Part shown: positions 1 through 11,309 of the stretch, one piece after another
How positions within the stretch are numbered: the stretch's first letter is position 1
Layout of the letters: each line of letters begins with the position of its first letter
From: Deinococcus seoulensis
GTDB taxonomy: Bacteria; Deinococcota; Deinococci; Deinococcales; Deinococcaceae
DNA: 64,000 nt
NCBI RefSeq assembly: GCF_014648115.1
Contig: NZ_BMQM01000003.1
Location: forward strand, 1 to 64,000
Direction: 5' to 3'
Program-made: the position numbers and the translations under genes
The notes under the pieces: model-generated
Told to the model about the DNA's origin: nothing
Database searches by the model: none
Seen by the model: the letters and a program-made list of their open reading frames with translations, nothing else

Positions 1-121
1 CACATCCTCATTCTGAGGTCAGAAGCCGTGCTGGACGTCCTTTTCTAAAACTGAAAGATGTCAGTTAACCGTCGTGACACGGCTCTCAATCCGCCGCTCC
101 CGGACTGCTGCCGGGCCGCGC

Positions 122-127
122 TAGGCT
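122..127 (+). promoter_or_regulatory. Leaderless -10 box (TAGGCT) for the DUF309 gene
   Basis: TAGGCT ends 6 bp before the GTG start at 134. This TANNNT-6-start layout recurs across the window and implies transcription starting at or next to the start codon. The first 120 bases of the window show no other gene. Confidence 0.55.
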
Positions 128-133
128 GCGGGT

Positions 134-487
<354 letters not shown>

Positions 488-636
488 AGGAACTGGGGGC
501 CTGAATGAAGGCGCCGGGGTGTGCGGGGGGGTGGGTGAGGCGCCGGGGGGTCGGGTATCCTGCGGGGCGGACCCCCGATCGGGGAGGCCAGCGGCCCAGG
601 CCCCTCAGTGGGCCGGGCGCACAGGAGAGACATCAG

Positions 637-1227
637 ATGGAACGCATTGCACTTTTTATTGACGGCGCGAACGTGTACGCAGCGGCCAAACGACTCGGCT
701 GGAACTTCGACCACCGCAAGATCCTGGAGCACTTCTCGGCGGGCGGCGCCCTGTACAACGCCTTTTACTACACGGCGGTGCCCACGCCCATCGACGACAA
801 GCAGAAGCGCTTCACGGACGCCCTGACGTACATGGGGTACACGGTCCGCACCCGCCCGCTGCGCGAGGCGACCGACGAGGGTGGCGAGACGCACCGCCGC
901 GCCAGCCTGGATATCGAGATCGTCACGGACCTGCTGTCCACCAGCGACCGGTTCGACACGGCGGTCCTGCTGACCGGTGACGGTGACTTCGAGCGTCCGG
1001 TCGAGGTGCTGCGCGCCCGTGGCAAGCGCGTGGTCGTGGCCTGCATCGCCGAGATGACCAGTTACGAACTGCGGAACGCCGCCGACGAGTACGTGGATTT
1101 CAAGGACATCCGCGAGCACGTCGAGCGCCCCGGTTACCGCCTGCCCAGCGAGTCGCGCGGCAACGGCGGCAGCGAGCACCGCCCGTTCTACACCTCGGCG
1201 GCGTTGCAGGAATCCGATGACCGCTGA
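637..1227 (+). CDS. NYN domain (LabA/DUF88-type) putative RNase
   Basis: 196 residues, with a PIN-like NYN nuclease fold. The conserved N-terminal acidic motif is RIALFIDGANVYAAAK (catalytic Asp near residue 8), and a second acidic cluster is LLTGDGDFERPVEVLRARGK, typical of NYN/LabA proteins, which are predicted metal-dependent RNases. I start it at the ATG at 637, not the longer reading frame from 505, because an AGGAGA ribosome site lies 9 bp upstream and the family begins right at this motif. It overlaps plsX by 11 bp, so the two are probably translationally coupled. The functional link between them is not obvious. Confidence 0.85.
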   Translation: MERIALFIDGANVYAAAKRLGWNFDHRKILEHFSAGGALYNAFYYTAVPTPIDDKQKRFTDALTYMGYTVRTRPLREATDEGGETHRRASLDIEIVTDLLSTSDRFDTAVLLTGDGDFERPVEVLRARGKRVVVACIAEMTSYELRNAADEYVDFKDIREHVERPGYRLPSESRGNGGSEHRPFYTSAALQESDDR

Positions 1228-2266
1228 AGCCCCGGTGAGCGCCGAAGGCCAGAAGGCCCTGCCGGTCGCGCTGGACGCGATGGGCGGCGATCACGGCGCC
1301 GCGCCGAACGTCGAGGGCGCCGTCCTGGCTGCCCGCGCGGGCGTCAGTGTGCTGCTGGTCGGTGACCGCGTGAAACTGCACGCGGAACTCGGGAAGCACG
1401 CCGGAAGTGCCACGCTGCCCATCGAGGTCGTCGAGGCGACCGACGTGATCGGCATGGACGAGCACGCCAGCGACGTGCGCCGCCGCACGCAGGCCAGCAT
1501 CAACGTCGCCACCCGCCTCGTCAAGGAGGGCCGCGCGTCGGCGGCCGTCAGCATGGGCCACAGCGGCGCGACCATGGCATCCGCACTGCTGACCCTGGGC
1601 CGCATTCCCGGCGTGGAACGCCCCGCCATCCTGGCGCACCTCCCGGCACGCGGGGGCTTCACGACCATGCTGGACGTGGGCGCCAACGCCGACGTGAAAG
1701 CCAGTTACCTCGCGCAGTGGGCGCGGCTGGCCAGCGTGTACCTGCGGGTCGTCGAGGACCGCGAGAACCCCACCGTGGGCCTGCTGTCCATCGGCGAGGA
1801 GGACCACAAGGGCAACGCCCTGGTCCTCGAAGCGCACGGACTGCTGCGGGAACTGCACGGGCGCGGCGTGAACTTCCACGGGAACATCGAGGGCCGCGAC
1901 GTGTTCATGGGTACCACCGACATCGTCCTGACCGACGGGTTCACCGGGAACGTCGTCCTGAAACTCGCCGAGGGAGAGGCCAAGGTGCTGTTCGGCTGGG
2001 TCAAGGAGGCCCTGAGCAGCACCCTGAAAAGCAAGCTGGGTGGCCTGCTGGTGCGCGGTTCGCTGCGCAGCCTCGCCGACCGCATGGACCCCAGCACGTA
2101 CGGCGCGAGCCTGCTGATCGGCGTGAAGGGTCTGGCATTCATCGGGCACGGCAGCGCCGACGCCCGCGCCGTGAAGAACGCCCTGCTGCGCGCCGCCCGC
2201 GCCCACGACGCGAAACTGGTGCCCCGCCTGGAGGCGGCCTTTCAGGAACAGTCAAGCCTGAACTGA
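1217..2266 (+). CDS. plsX: Phosphate acyltransferase PlsX
   Basis: 349 residues, normal family length. PlsX converts acyl-ACP and phosphate to acyl-phosphate, the first step of bacterial phosphatidic acid synthesis, acting peripherally at the membrane. Recognisable blocks are LDAMGGDHGAAPNVEGA near the N-terminus, SMGHSGATMASAL, the MLDVGAN segment, GNIEGRDVF and TDGFTGNVVLKLAEG. The frame starts inside the end of the NYN gene. No fatty acid synthesis genes (fabD, fabG, acpP) follow, unlike the common plsX-fab arrangement. Confidence 0.95.
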   Translation: MTAEAPVSAEGQKALPVALDAMGGDHGAAPNVEGAVLAARAGVSVLLVGDRVKLHAELGKHAGSATLPIEVVEATDVIGMDEHASDVRRRTQASINVATRLVKEGRASAAVSMGHSGATMASALLTLGRIPGVERPAILAHLPARGGFTTMLDVGANADVKASYLAQWARLASVYLRVVEDRENPTVGLLSIGEEDHKGNALVLEAHGLLRELHGRGVNFHGNIEGRDVFMGTTDIVLTDGFTGNVVLKLAEGEAKVLFGWVKEALSSTLKSKLGGLLVRGSLRSLADRMDPSTYGASLLIGVKGLAFIGHGSADARAVKNALLRAARAHDAKLVPRLEAAFQEQSSLN

Positions 2267-2311
2267 CCTTCTGCCTCACAGCCCTCATGTTCTCATGAGA
2301 GGCTGGGGGGC

Positions 2312-3505
2312 ATGTTGGCCGAATTGAGTGTTCAGATCGTCAAACCGCAGGTGTGGGTCGGGCTGGCCCTCACGGCGGTGTTCGCCTACGCCATCTACCG
2401 CTTCGGGCGACTGCTGATCAAGGCGCTGACCCCGCACATCCACCGCCGGCTCGTGCCAGTCCTCAAGTGGGCGTGGCTGCTGATCGTCAGCGTGTCGTGG
2501 CTGGCCGTCGCCACCTTCGTCGCGTACCTGCCCAGCGTGCCCGTGCTGTTCGAGCTGGGCCGCGACATCACGCAGGGATTCCGGCACAGCGCCGGACAAC
2601 TGGTCGTGGTGATCGCCATGGCCCTGATCGCCTGGAACCTGATCAGCACCCTGGCGGCCCGCATCGTCGCCGAACAGGAATTCAACCGCCGCAGCGTGCG
2701 CGTGCAGACCCTCAAGGGCGTCGTGGAAAGCACCCTGCGGGTCGTGGTGGTCATCATCAGCGCCATCGCCGCCCTGCAGGCCATCGGCCTGAACGCCACC
2801 AGCCTGCTCGCCGGGGTGTCCGTGCTGGGCCTCGCGGTCGGTTTCGGCGCGCAGAGCCTGATCAAGGACGTCTTCAACGGCTTCTTCATCCTGCTGGAGG
2901 ACCAGTACGGCGTGGGCGACGTGATCACCATCAACACCGGGCAACTCTCGGGCGGCGTGGAACGCCTGAACCTGCGCGTCACCGCCCTGCGCGCCCTGGA
3001 CGGCACCATGCACATCGTCCCGAACGGCCAGATTCAGACGGTCAGCGTGAGCAGCAAGGACTGGTCGCGCGTGGTCGCCGCCGTGGACGTCACGTACAAC
3101 GCCAACCTGGACGAGGCCCTCAAGGTGCTGCAGGCCGTCAGTACCGAACTGTACGAATCGCCCGACTGGCGGCACTTCTTCCTGGAGGAACCCGAGATGC
3201 AGGGCGTCGTGCAGCTCGCCCCGGACGGCGTGACCCTGCGCGCCCTGTACAAGGTGCAGCCCAAGAGCCAGTGGGCGCTGGGCCGCGAGTTCAACCGCCG
3301 CATCAAGATCGCCATGGACGAGGCCGGCATCGAGATTCCCTTCCCGCAGCGCAGCGTGAACTTCGGTTCCAGCCCCATCGAGATCCGCCTGACCCGCGAC
3401 GAGGCGACCGCCCCCACCCCCGCGCAGGACACCAGCACCCAGAACCGCCACAAACCCCCGGTGGAACCCAGCCTGGGCCGCGACCCCGAGGAAGAGGAAC
3501 TCTGA
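2312..3505 (+). CDS. MscS-family small-conductance mechanosensitive channel
   Basis: 397-residue inner-membrane channel. Hydrophobic helices lie at roughly residues 12-34, 50-75 and 94-115. A pore-lining helix rich in Gly/Ala follows (LLAGVSVLGLAVGFGAQSLIKDVFNGFFILLEDQYGVGDVI, about 158-200), the hallmark MscS TM3 and beta-domain junction. The C-terminal tail after about residue 350 is charged and low in complexity. A G-rich stretch just before the ATG can serve as ribosome site. The gene ends in a strong hairpin at 3507-3539. Family members release solutes on hypo-osmotic shock. Confidence 0.92.
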   Translation: MLAELSVQIVKPQVWVGLALTAVFAYAIYRFGRLLIKALTPHIHRRLVPVLKWAWLLIVSVSWLAVATFVAYLPSVPVLFELGRDITQGFRHSAGQLVVVIAMALIAWNLISTLAARIVAEQEFNRRSVRVQTLKGVVESTLRVVVVIISAIAALQAIGLNATSLLAGVSVLGLAVGFGAQSLIKDVFNGFFILLEDQYGVGDVITINTGQLSGGVERLNLRVTALRALDGTMHIVPNGQIQTVSVSSKDWSRVVAAVDVTYNANLDEALKVLQAVSTELYESPDWRHFFLEEPEMQGVVQLAPDGVTLRALYKVQPKSQWALGREFNRRIKIAMDEAGIEIPFPQRSVNFGSSPIEIRLTRDEATAPTPAQDTSTQNRHKPPVEPSLGRDPEEEEL

Positions 3506-3506
3506 A

Positions 3507-3539
3507 CAGCGCCCCCGATCCACGCGGTCGGGGGCGCTG
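3507..3539 (+). terminator. Perfect 12-bp stem-loop after mscS
   Basis: CAGCGCCCCCGA at 3507-3518 pairs with TCGGGGGCGCTG at 3528-3539 around a 9-base loop. It begins just after the mscS stop and lies between two convergent genes, so it may serve both. There is no clear T-run. Confidence 0.6.
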
Positions 3540-3593
3540 CCCTGTGTAGCCCTGTGGTCTGTGTAGCCCTGTGGAGCCGATCCGGCGGGGGCT

Positions 3594-5501
<1,908 letters not shown>

Positions 5502-5653
5502 GCCCCATGCTACGCCGCCGGCACCCCACCCGAACGCGCGTCCGCTGACCATCCCGCCCCGCCCCGCCCGGCTGTCCCATCCGGCGTCCCACCTGATGGG
5601 GGGCGTGAGGGCGCGCGTCAGGTCCGCCTCAGGTTTCCGTCAGCTGCGCCCGG

Positions 5654-5659
5654 TATGCT
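5654..5659 (+). promoter_or_regulatory. Leaderless -10 box (TATGCT) for the DUF4384 gene
   Basis: TATGCT is spaced 6 bp from the ATG at 5666, the same layout as at many other genes in the window. Confidence 0.6.
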
Positions 5660-5665
5660 GACCGC

Positions 5666-6157
5666 ATGCGCACTGCACTTCTGCTCGGCACGCTGGCCCT
5701 GGGCCTCAGCGCCTGCACCGTCACCGTCCGCCCCAACCTGGGCCTTCAGGGATCGGGCAGCAACCTGATCGTAGGCCTCCGCCCGGACCGTGGCGAGGGC
5801 AGCACCTACGCCGTGGGTGAAACGCTGCGCCTCAGCGTCACCACCCGCACGGCCGGGTACGTCACCCTGATCGCCCTGCAGAGCAACGGGTACACCAGCA
5901 CCCTGATCCGTAACGCCTACGTTCCGGCCGGGACGACCACCTTCCCCCGCGCGCAGGACGGCGAGACGTACACCCTGGCCGAACCGCGCGGCCTGCAACG
6001 CGTGCGTGCCATCTTCACCCGCGTGCGCCCCACCACGGACCTCGTGCTGCGCGGCACGTACGACGACGGCCGCTGGAACGCCACCAGCAACGCCTACCTG
6101 CAACCCTACGCCGCCGCCGACCGCGACGTGCAGGAAACCTACCTGTACATCCGCTGA
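5666..6157 (+). CDS. DUF4384-type lipoprotein
   Basis: 163 residues. A lipoprotein signal peptide ends in LSAC, with Cys17 as the lipidation site, so it should be anchored in an envelope membrane. The rest reads as one DUF4384-like beta domain (YAVGETLRLSVTTRTAGYVTLIAL, then TFPRAQDGETYTLAEPRGLQRVRAIFT), a module that in other proteins resembles a surface or chaperone-like domain. Function unknown. It faces away from ftsH and is followed by a hairpin at 6188-6219. Confidence 0.75.
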   Translation: MRTALLLGTLALGLSACTVTVRPNLGLQGSGSNLIVGLRPDRGEGSTYAVGETLRLSVTTRTAGYVTLIALQSNGYTSTLIRNAYVPAGTTTFPRAQDGETYTLAEPRGLQRVRAIFTRVRPTTDLVLRGTYDDGRWNATSNAYLQPYAAADRDVQETYLYIR

Positions 6158-6187
6158 AGCCCGGCTGGGCGGCAGAGCTGGCAGGTA

Positions 6188-6219
6188 GAGGGGGGAAATC
6201 CAGACCGGGTTTCCCCCTC
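6188..6219 (+). terminator. Stem-loop between convergent genes
   Basis: GAGGGGGGAAA pairs with TTTCCCCCTC across an 11-base loop. It lies between the DUF4384 gene and the leftward 6226-7149 gene, so it could terminate both. Confidence 0.55.
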
Positions 6220-6225
6220 GCCCGT

Positions 6226-7149
6226 TCAGCCCGCCGGGCGGGGCAGGCGGCCCCGGTGCGGTCGGCCCGGCAGGGGAGAGGCCGCGCCGCGCCACGCGCC
6301 GCACAGGGCCCGCACGGCTGCCACCCGCTGGCCCCCGGCGGCGTTCAGTGCGGCTGTCATGGCCTCCCGCTCGCCGCGCCGCTGCCCCAGCAGGAACAGC
6401 GTGCGGGCCTGCGCCAGCGCCGCCAGCCGCTCCGGGTCACGCGCGGGCAGCCCGGCAGGGGGCGCGGCCCAGGCGTCGGCCGGGAAGCGCGGCGCGACCT
6501 TCTCGCCGTTCTCGGCCAGCCAGGACCACAGGCCCGCGCCGGTCAGGACACTGCGGGCCTGCACGCCCCGTAACTCCGGCAGCGCGTTCCAGCGGTGCGC
6601 GGCGGGCCGCGCGTACCCGCCGCGCAGCAGGCCCACCAGCCGCACCCGCCGGGTCACGCAGCGCCCACCCAGACCGTCCTGCCGCGCCCAGTCGCGCAGC
6701 GCCCGGTGCAGCTCGGCAAACGTCCCGCCCGACGCGACCACGTCCACCAGCGCCGCCCGGCGCCCCGAACGCACCAGTTCGCGCGGGTGCAGGCCCGCCC
6801 CGGCCAGCAGGGGCCGCAGCGTCCGCGCCTGCCCGGCGTCCAGGGTGGCGTTCAGCAGCGACACGTTCAGGCCCGACACCCGCCACGGCACGTCCACGCC
6901 CCACAGCAGGCCGCCCAGGTACGCCCGCAGCGGCTCGGGCGAGCGTCCCACGAACACCAGATCCGCGCCGTCCGCCGCGACCAGCACGCCCGCCAGTGCC
7001 GAGCGCAGGTCCGGCAGGAACGCCTCCAGCGCGTCCGGACTGTCCGGGAGTACCCCCAGGCCGTCGGCGCGGGTCACGTCCCACACGGGCGGCCCGGCAC
7101 TGTGGAGCGGGTGGGGCAGAGGGTGGTGCAGCGGGGGCGGCGCGGTCAT
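6226..7149 (-). CDS. Uncharacterised protein with a possible phosphoribosyltransferase-like core
   Basis: 307 residues. I do not recognise a named family with certainty. A stretch LVFVGRSPEPLRAYLGGLLWG is followed further on by AALVDVVASGGTFAELHRAL. The second resembles a PRPP loop (hydrophobic-hydrophobic-D-x-x-x-S-G-G-T), which suggests a type I PRTase fold. No partner substrate domain is clear. The C-terminal third is Arg/Ala-rich and helical. The ATG at 7149 was chosen because the longer frame to 7374 runs through the mazG promoter. Divergent from mazG. An alternative is a degenerate PRTase with a purely structural role. Confidence 0.6.
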   Translation of the reverse strand: MTAPPPLHHPLPHPLHSAGPPVWDVTRADGLGVLPDSPDALEAFLPDLRSALAGVLVAADGADLVFVGRSPEPLRAYLGGLLWGVDVPWRVSGLNVSLLNATLDAGQARTLRPLLAGAGLHPRELVRSGRRAALVDVVASGGTFAELHRALRDWARQDGLGGRCVTRRVRLVGLLRGGYARPAAHRWNALPELRGVQARSVLTGAGLWSWLAENGEKVAPRFPADAWAAPPAGLPARDPERLAALAQARTLFLLGQRRGEREAMTAALNAAGGQRVAAVRALCGAWRGAASPLPGRPHRGRLPRPAG

Positions 7150-7223
7150 GCCTCTCAGGGTGCGCCACGCCGGGCGGCCCGCGCATCGGCCAGCTGGCGC
7201 ACGGCACCCCCGGCCATTGCCGG

Positions 7224-7229
7224 TATGCT
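7224..7229 (+). promoter_or_regulatory. Leaderless -10 box (TATGCT) for the MazG-like gene
   Basis: TATGCT is 7 bp before the ATG at 7237. It overlaps an alternative in-frame ATG at 7225, so the box argues for the downstream start. Confidence 0.5.
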
Positions 7230-7236
7230 GACCCGC

Positions 7237-7599
7237 ATGAGCCTGACCTTCGAGGATGCCAGCGCCCGCGTGGACGCCTACATCAGCCAGTTCCGGGAGG
7301 GGTACTTCCCGCCGCTGCTGATGCTGGCCCGACTGACCGAGGAGACTGGCGAGATCGCCCGCGTCATCGCGCACGCCAGCGGCAAGACGCCCAAACCCGG
7401 CGAGGACCCCGGCGACCTGGAGATGGAACTCGCGGACCTGCTGTTCGTGACCATCTGCATGGCGAACGAACGCGGCCTGAACCTGGAACGCGGCTTCGAA
7501 CGCATGATGGCCAAGATCGAGAAACGCGACGCGACCCGCTGGACCCGCAAGGAACCCGGCCAGCCCAGTGAGCCCAGCAACACCGGGGTCACCCCGTGA
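7237..7599 (+). CDS. MazG-like nucleotide pyrophosphohydrolase
   Basis: 120 residues. All-alpha NTP pyrophosphohydrolase fold: the metal-binding helices LARLTEETGEIARVIAH (E-E-x-x-E) and DLEMELADLLFVTICMANERGL (E-x-x-D) are intact, so it is probably an active house-cleaning enzyme hydrolysing non-canonical or excess NTPs. It opens a three-gene run with the DinB-like and Nudix genes: the next gene overlaps its stop by 4 bp and the third begins right after the second. An alternative start at 7225 adds four residues. Confidence 0.85.
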   Translation: MSLTFEDASARVDAYISQFREGYFPPLLMLARLTEETGEIARVIAHASGKTPKPGEDPGDLEMELADLLFVTICMANERGLNLERGFERMMAKIEKRDATRWTRKEPGQPSEPSNTGVTP

Positions 7600-8129
7600 C
7601 CGGCGACCTGCGCTACCCGCTCGGGCCGATGCCCACCCCGCAGACCCTCACGCCCGTCGAGCGTGTCGAGGCCCTCGGGCACCTGTTCGCGCTGCCCGCC
7701 GACCTGTTCGACGCTGTGCAGGGCCTGAGCGACGAGCAACTGTCCACCCCCTACCGCGACGGCGGCTGGACGGTGCGGCAGGTCGTGCATCACGTCGCCG
7801 AGAGCCACATGAACGCCTTCATCCGCCTGAAACTCGCGCTGACTGAGGAAAACCCCACCATCAAACCCTACGAGGAAGACCGCTGGGCGACCCTGCCGGA
7901 CCACGAACTGGTCCCTGACGTCAGCCTGAACCTGCTGGACGCGCTGCACTCGCGCCTGGGCATGCTGTTCGCCTCGCTGGACCCCGCCGGATACGACTGG
8001 GCCAGGCCCTGGACGCACCCCGCGCAGGGCCGCACGTACACCGTGGACACCCTGCTCGCCATGTACGCCTGGCACGGACGGCACCACACCGCCCAGATCA
8101 CCGCCCTGCGCGAACGGAACGGCTGGTAA
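7596..8129 (+). CDS. DinB/YfiT-family putative metal-dependent hydrolase
   Basis: 177 residues. A DinB-like four-helix bundle with three spaced histidines is visible: TVRQVVHHVAESHMNAF around residues 59-75 and YAWHGRHHTAQI near 155-166, the usual metal triad of the YfiT/BstA subgroup (bacillithiol- or mycothiol-linked transferases and hydrolases). The GTG start overlaps the mazG stop (GTGA), so translation is probably coupled. The substrate cannot be read from the sequence. Confidence 0.82.
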   Translation: MTGDLRYPLGPMPTPQTLTPVERVEALGHLFALPADLFDAVQGLSDEQLSTPYRDGGWTVRQVVHHVAESHMNAFIRLKLALTEENPTIKPYEEDRWATLPDHELVPDVSLNLLDALHSRLGMLFASLDPAGYDWARPWTHPAQGRTYTVDTLLAMYAWHGRHHTAQITALRERNGW

Positions 8130-8594
<465 letters not shown>

Positions 8595-8610
8595 CCGCAA
8601 GGGCAGCAGC

Positions 8611-8642
8611 GGGGCGGAACGCACTGATCTGCGTTCCGCCCC
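8611..8642 (+). terminator. 13-bp stem-loop between nudix and era
   Basis: GGGGCGGAACGCA (8611-8623) pairs perfectly with TGCGTTCCGCCCC (8630-8642) around a 6-base loop, between convergent genes. T-run absent on the plus side. Confidence 0.65.
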
Positions 8643-8669
8643 GGCGGGTGGCCGTGCCCGTGTAAACCC

Positions 8670-9590
8670 TTACTCGTACCCGAGTTCGCGCAGGGCTTCC
8701 TCGTCCTCGCGCCAGTTGTTGATCACGATGACTTCCAGGCCCAGGTACACCTTGCGGCTCAGGAACACTTCCAGTTGCTTGCGGGCGGCCTGACCGATCT
8801 CGCGCAGCTGCTTGCCGCCCGCGCCGATGACCATGCCCTTGTGGGCGTTCTTCTCGACGACGATCTCACCCTCGATGCGTTGCAGGCCGTCCTGGCGTTC
8901 CGTCCAGGAGTTCACGCGGGTCGCGACGGCGTACGGCAGTTCGTCGCGCAGTTTCTTCATGGCTTCCTCGCGGATGATCTCGGCCGCCCACTGCTCGCGG
9001 GTCTGATCGCTGGCGGCGCCCTGCGGGAAGAAGAACGGGTTCTCCGGCAGGGCGTCGAGCAGCTGCTCGCGCAGGGTCGCCACGGCGGCTGGGTTGTTCT
9101 GCGCGCTCAGCATGGTCTCGCTGGTGTCGTGCTCGCGGCCCTCCAGCAGGGCGCGGTACAGTTTCATGGCCTCGTCCGGGTACTTGGCGGCGTCGGTCTT
9201 GTTGCCGACCATGAACACGGGTTTGGGCAGTTCGCGGATCTGCCGGGCGACCAGCTGGTCCTCGTCGGTGGGCGGGTGGCGCAGGTCCACGACCCACACG
9301 ACGGCGTCCACGTCGGCCAGGGCGCTGTGCACCTCGTGGTTCATGTACTTGCCCAGGGCGTCCTTGGCCTTGTGCAGGCCGGGCGTGTCCACGAACACGA
9401 TCTGGCGGTCACCGCTGGTGTGAATGCCGCGCACGCCGCGTCGGGTGGTCTGAGGGCGGGGGCTGGTGGGGGCGACCTTGGTGCCCAGGAAGCTGTTCAG
9501 CAGGGTGCTCTTGCCCACGTTGGGTTTGCCGATAATGGCAATGAAGCCCGAGTGGGTCTGCTGCTCTCCGGTGGAGGAAAAATCCGTCAT
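8670..9590 (-). CDS. era: GTPase Era
   Basis: 306 residues. Era binds 16S rRNA near its 3' end and assists 30S maturation. The G1 loop is [13 protein letters not shown]3 is VFVDTPGLH and G4 is VGNKTD. The C-terminal KH domain includes [33 protein letters not shown] start at ATG 9590 because GTPase homology begins a few residues later; 11 codons of upstream open frame are dropped. The gene is monocistronic here and not next to rnc or recO. Confidence 0.96.
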   Translation of the reverse strand: MTDFSSTGEQQTHSGFIAIIGKPNVGKSTLLNSFLGTKVAPTSPRPQTTRRGVRGIHTSGDRQIVFVDTPGLHKAKDALGKYMNHEVHSALADVDAVVWVVDLRHPPTDEDQLVARQIRELPKPVFMVGNKTDAAKYPDEAMKLYRALLEGREHDTSETMLSAQNNPAAVATLREQLLDALPENPFFFPQGAASDQTREQWAAEIIREEAMKKLRDELPYAVATRVNSWTERQDGLQRIEGEIVVEKNAHKGMVIGAGGKQLREIGQAARKQLEVFLSRKVYLGLEVIVINNWREDEEALRELGYE

Positions 9591-9653
9591 CGTTTCTATT
9601 CTCTCATGCCGCGCCCCCGGCAAAGGTGCCGGGGCGGGACCGGCGGGCGGGGT

Positions 9654-10481
9654 TCAGGTGCGGCGGCCCTGCACGCGGGCGATCAGGCGGGTCATGACCG
9701 CGCGGGGCAGCAGGCGCGGCAGCAGCGTCTGCACGCGGTTCAGGCGGCCCGCCACGACGACACGCTGGCCGCGCAGCATGCCCTGCACGCCCAGCCGGGC
9801 GACCTCATCGGCGCTCAGGATGGTCAGGCGGGCCGGGCCGCTCAGCAGGTCGCTCTCGTGCAACTGACTGACCGCCTGAAAGCCGGTCCGGACGGGTCCG
9901 GGGCACAGCGCCGTGACGAACACGCCGCTGCCCGCGACCTCCTCGGCGACGGCCTCGCTGAAGCTCAGGACGTACGCCTTGGTGGCGTAGTACACGGCCA
10001 TCATCGGCCCCGGCTGGAACGCGGCGGTACTGGCGACGTTCAGGATGCGGCCGCGACCGCGTGTCAGCATGTCCGGCAGGAACGCGCGGGTCAGGCCGGT
10101 CAGGGCGCTGATGTTCACGGCGATCATGTGGTCGATCTCGGCGGTCTGCTGCGTGCTGAACTCGCCGTAACTGCCCAGTCCGGCGTTGTTCACCAGGATG
10201 TCCACGCTCAGGCCGCGTGCGCGGACCTCGCGGGCCAGGTCGGCGGCCGCGCCGGGGCGGTTCAGGTCGGCGGGCAGCACGTGCACCTGCACGTGGCAGC
10301 GGGCGCGCAGTTCGGCGGCCAGGGTTTCCAGGCGGGTTTCGGTGCGGGCGACCAGGATCAGGTCCGCGCCGCGCGCCGCGAGTTGCCGCGCGAGGCTCTC
10401 GCCGATGCCGCTGCTGGCCCCGGTGATCAGGGCGGTCGAGGTGCGGGTGATCAGGGGCGGTGTGGCGGGGGCCTGGGTCAT
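9654..10481 (-). CDS. Short-chain dehydrogenase/reductase
   Basis: 275 residues, classical SDR. The nucleotide-binding TGASSGIGESLARQLA lies near residue 16, LVNNAGLGSYGEF follows, a Ser in VASTAAFQPG, and the catalytic Y-x-x-x-K is YYATK. The family resembles DltE/YqjQ-like oxidoreductases; the substrate is unknown. The C-terminus is basic and runs past the Rossmann core (MLRGQRVVVAGRLNRVQTLLPRLLPRAVMTRLIARVQGRRT), possibly membrane-associating. Start at ATG 10481; an ATG 4 codons upstream is also possible. Confidence 0.9.
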   Translation of the reverse strand: MTQAPATPPLITRTSTALITGASSGIGESLARQLAARGADLILVARTETRLETLAAELRARCHVQVHVLPADLNRPGAAADLAREVRARGLSVDILVNNAGLGSYGEFSTQQTAEIDHMIAVNISALTGLTRAFLPDMLTRGRGRILNVASTAAFQPGPMMAVYYATKAYVLSFSEAVAEEVAGSGVFVTALCPGPVRTGFQAVSQLHESDLLSGPARLTILSADEVARLGVQGMLRGQRVVVAGRLNRVQTLLPRLLPRAVMTRLIARVQGRRT

Positions 10482-10593
10482 GCTTCCCAGCATGCCGCAC
10501 GCCGCGCGGCACGCACGCGCCGCCGCAGCGCATGAAGGTTCCGTGAACGGCTTGACTGCCCGGCAGGCTGAAACTTCCATGAGGTGCCCCGCG

Positions 10594-10599
10594 TACTCT
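10594..10599 (+). promoter_or_regulatory. Leaderless -10 box (TACTCT) for the YIP1-like gene
   Basis: TACTCT sits 5 bp before the ATG at 10605. Confidence 0.5.
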
Positions 10600-10604
10600 G
10601 GGGC

Positions 10605-11207
10605 ATGAGAACTCCAGTCACCGGCCCGGACGTCAGCGTGCAGGACATGTTCGCCCAGAGCACGGCCGTGCTGACCCGGCCCAGCCCCGCCACCTTCGAA
10701 CGCTACGAACGCAGCGGCGGCCTTCAGAGTGCGTTCATCTACGTGATGCTGGCCGCCGCCGTCTCGGGCGTCATCGCGGCCGTGTTCTCGTTCCTGCACA
10801 GCGACGTGAGTTTCTTCGGGCAGCTGTTCAGCCGCCTGATCAGCGTGCCCGTCGGCTTCCTGATGTTCACGGGCGCGGTCTACCTGATCGGCCGCACGCT
10901 GTTCAGGGGTACCGGCACGTACCCGGAAGTGGCGTACACCTTCGCGCTGTTCTACGTGCCGATCAGCATCGCCATGACCCTGATCGGCATCATCCCGGTT
11001 CTCGGCTGGCTGGTGAGTTTCGCCCTGAGTCTCGTCCTGATCTACTTCGGGTTCCTGGCCGTGCAGAGCAGCATGAACCTGCGCGACCAGACGCAGGCCG
11101 CCGTCACGCTGGTCCTGGCGTGGATCGCGCAGGCGGTCGTGACCGGCCTGATCGCCCTGTTCTTCGGCACGCTGTTCGCCGTGGGCCGCGCCGTCACGGG
11201 CGGCTGA
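10605..11207 (+). CDS. YIP1-family integral membrane protein
   Basis: 200 residues. After a 45-residue cytoplasmic N-terminus, five hydrophobic helices follow (about 48-72, 82-105, 115-140, 146-168, 178-198). The pattern and the [13 protein letters not shown] segment fit the YIP1 superfamily of small polytopic proteins. Function unknown; no partner gene nearby. The start at 10605 is set by the TACTCT box and not by the longer frame from 10584. Confidence 0.72.
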   Translation: MRTPVTGPDVSVQDMFAQSTAVLTRPSPATFERYERSGGLQSAFIYVMLAAAVSGVIAAVFSFLHSDVSFFGQLFSRLISVPVGFLMFTGAVYLIGRTLFRGTGTYPEVAYTFALFYVPISIAMTLIGIIPVLGWLVSFALSLVLIYFGFLAVQSSMNLRDQTQAAVTLVLAWIAQAVVTGLIALFFGTLFAVGRAVTGG

Positions 11208-11234
11208 CCCGGCCGCGCAGACCGCCGCAGGGGA

Positions 11235-11267
11235 GGGGAGGCCAGGGCATCACGCCCCCGCCTCCCC
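11235..11267 (+). terminator. Stem-loop between convergent genes
   Basis: GGGGAGGC (11235-11242) pairs with GCCTCCCC (11260-11267), with further GGGC/GCCC pairing inside. It lies between the YIP1-like gene and the leftward transglutaminase gene. Confidence 0.5.
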
Positions 11268-11309
11268 GCTGCTCTGCCTGCCCGCCCTGCCGGGACGCTG
11301 CCGCATCCG

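Noticed and set aside
8775..10535. Rightward 586-codon frame over era and the dehydrogenase
   Set aside because: Its composition is a Gly/Ala/Gln-rich antisense shadow across two recognised genes.
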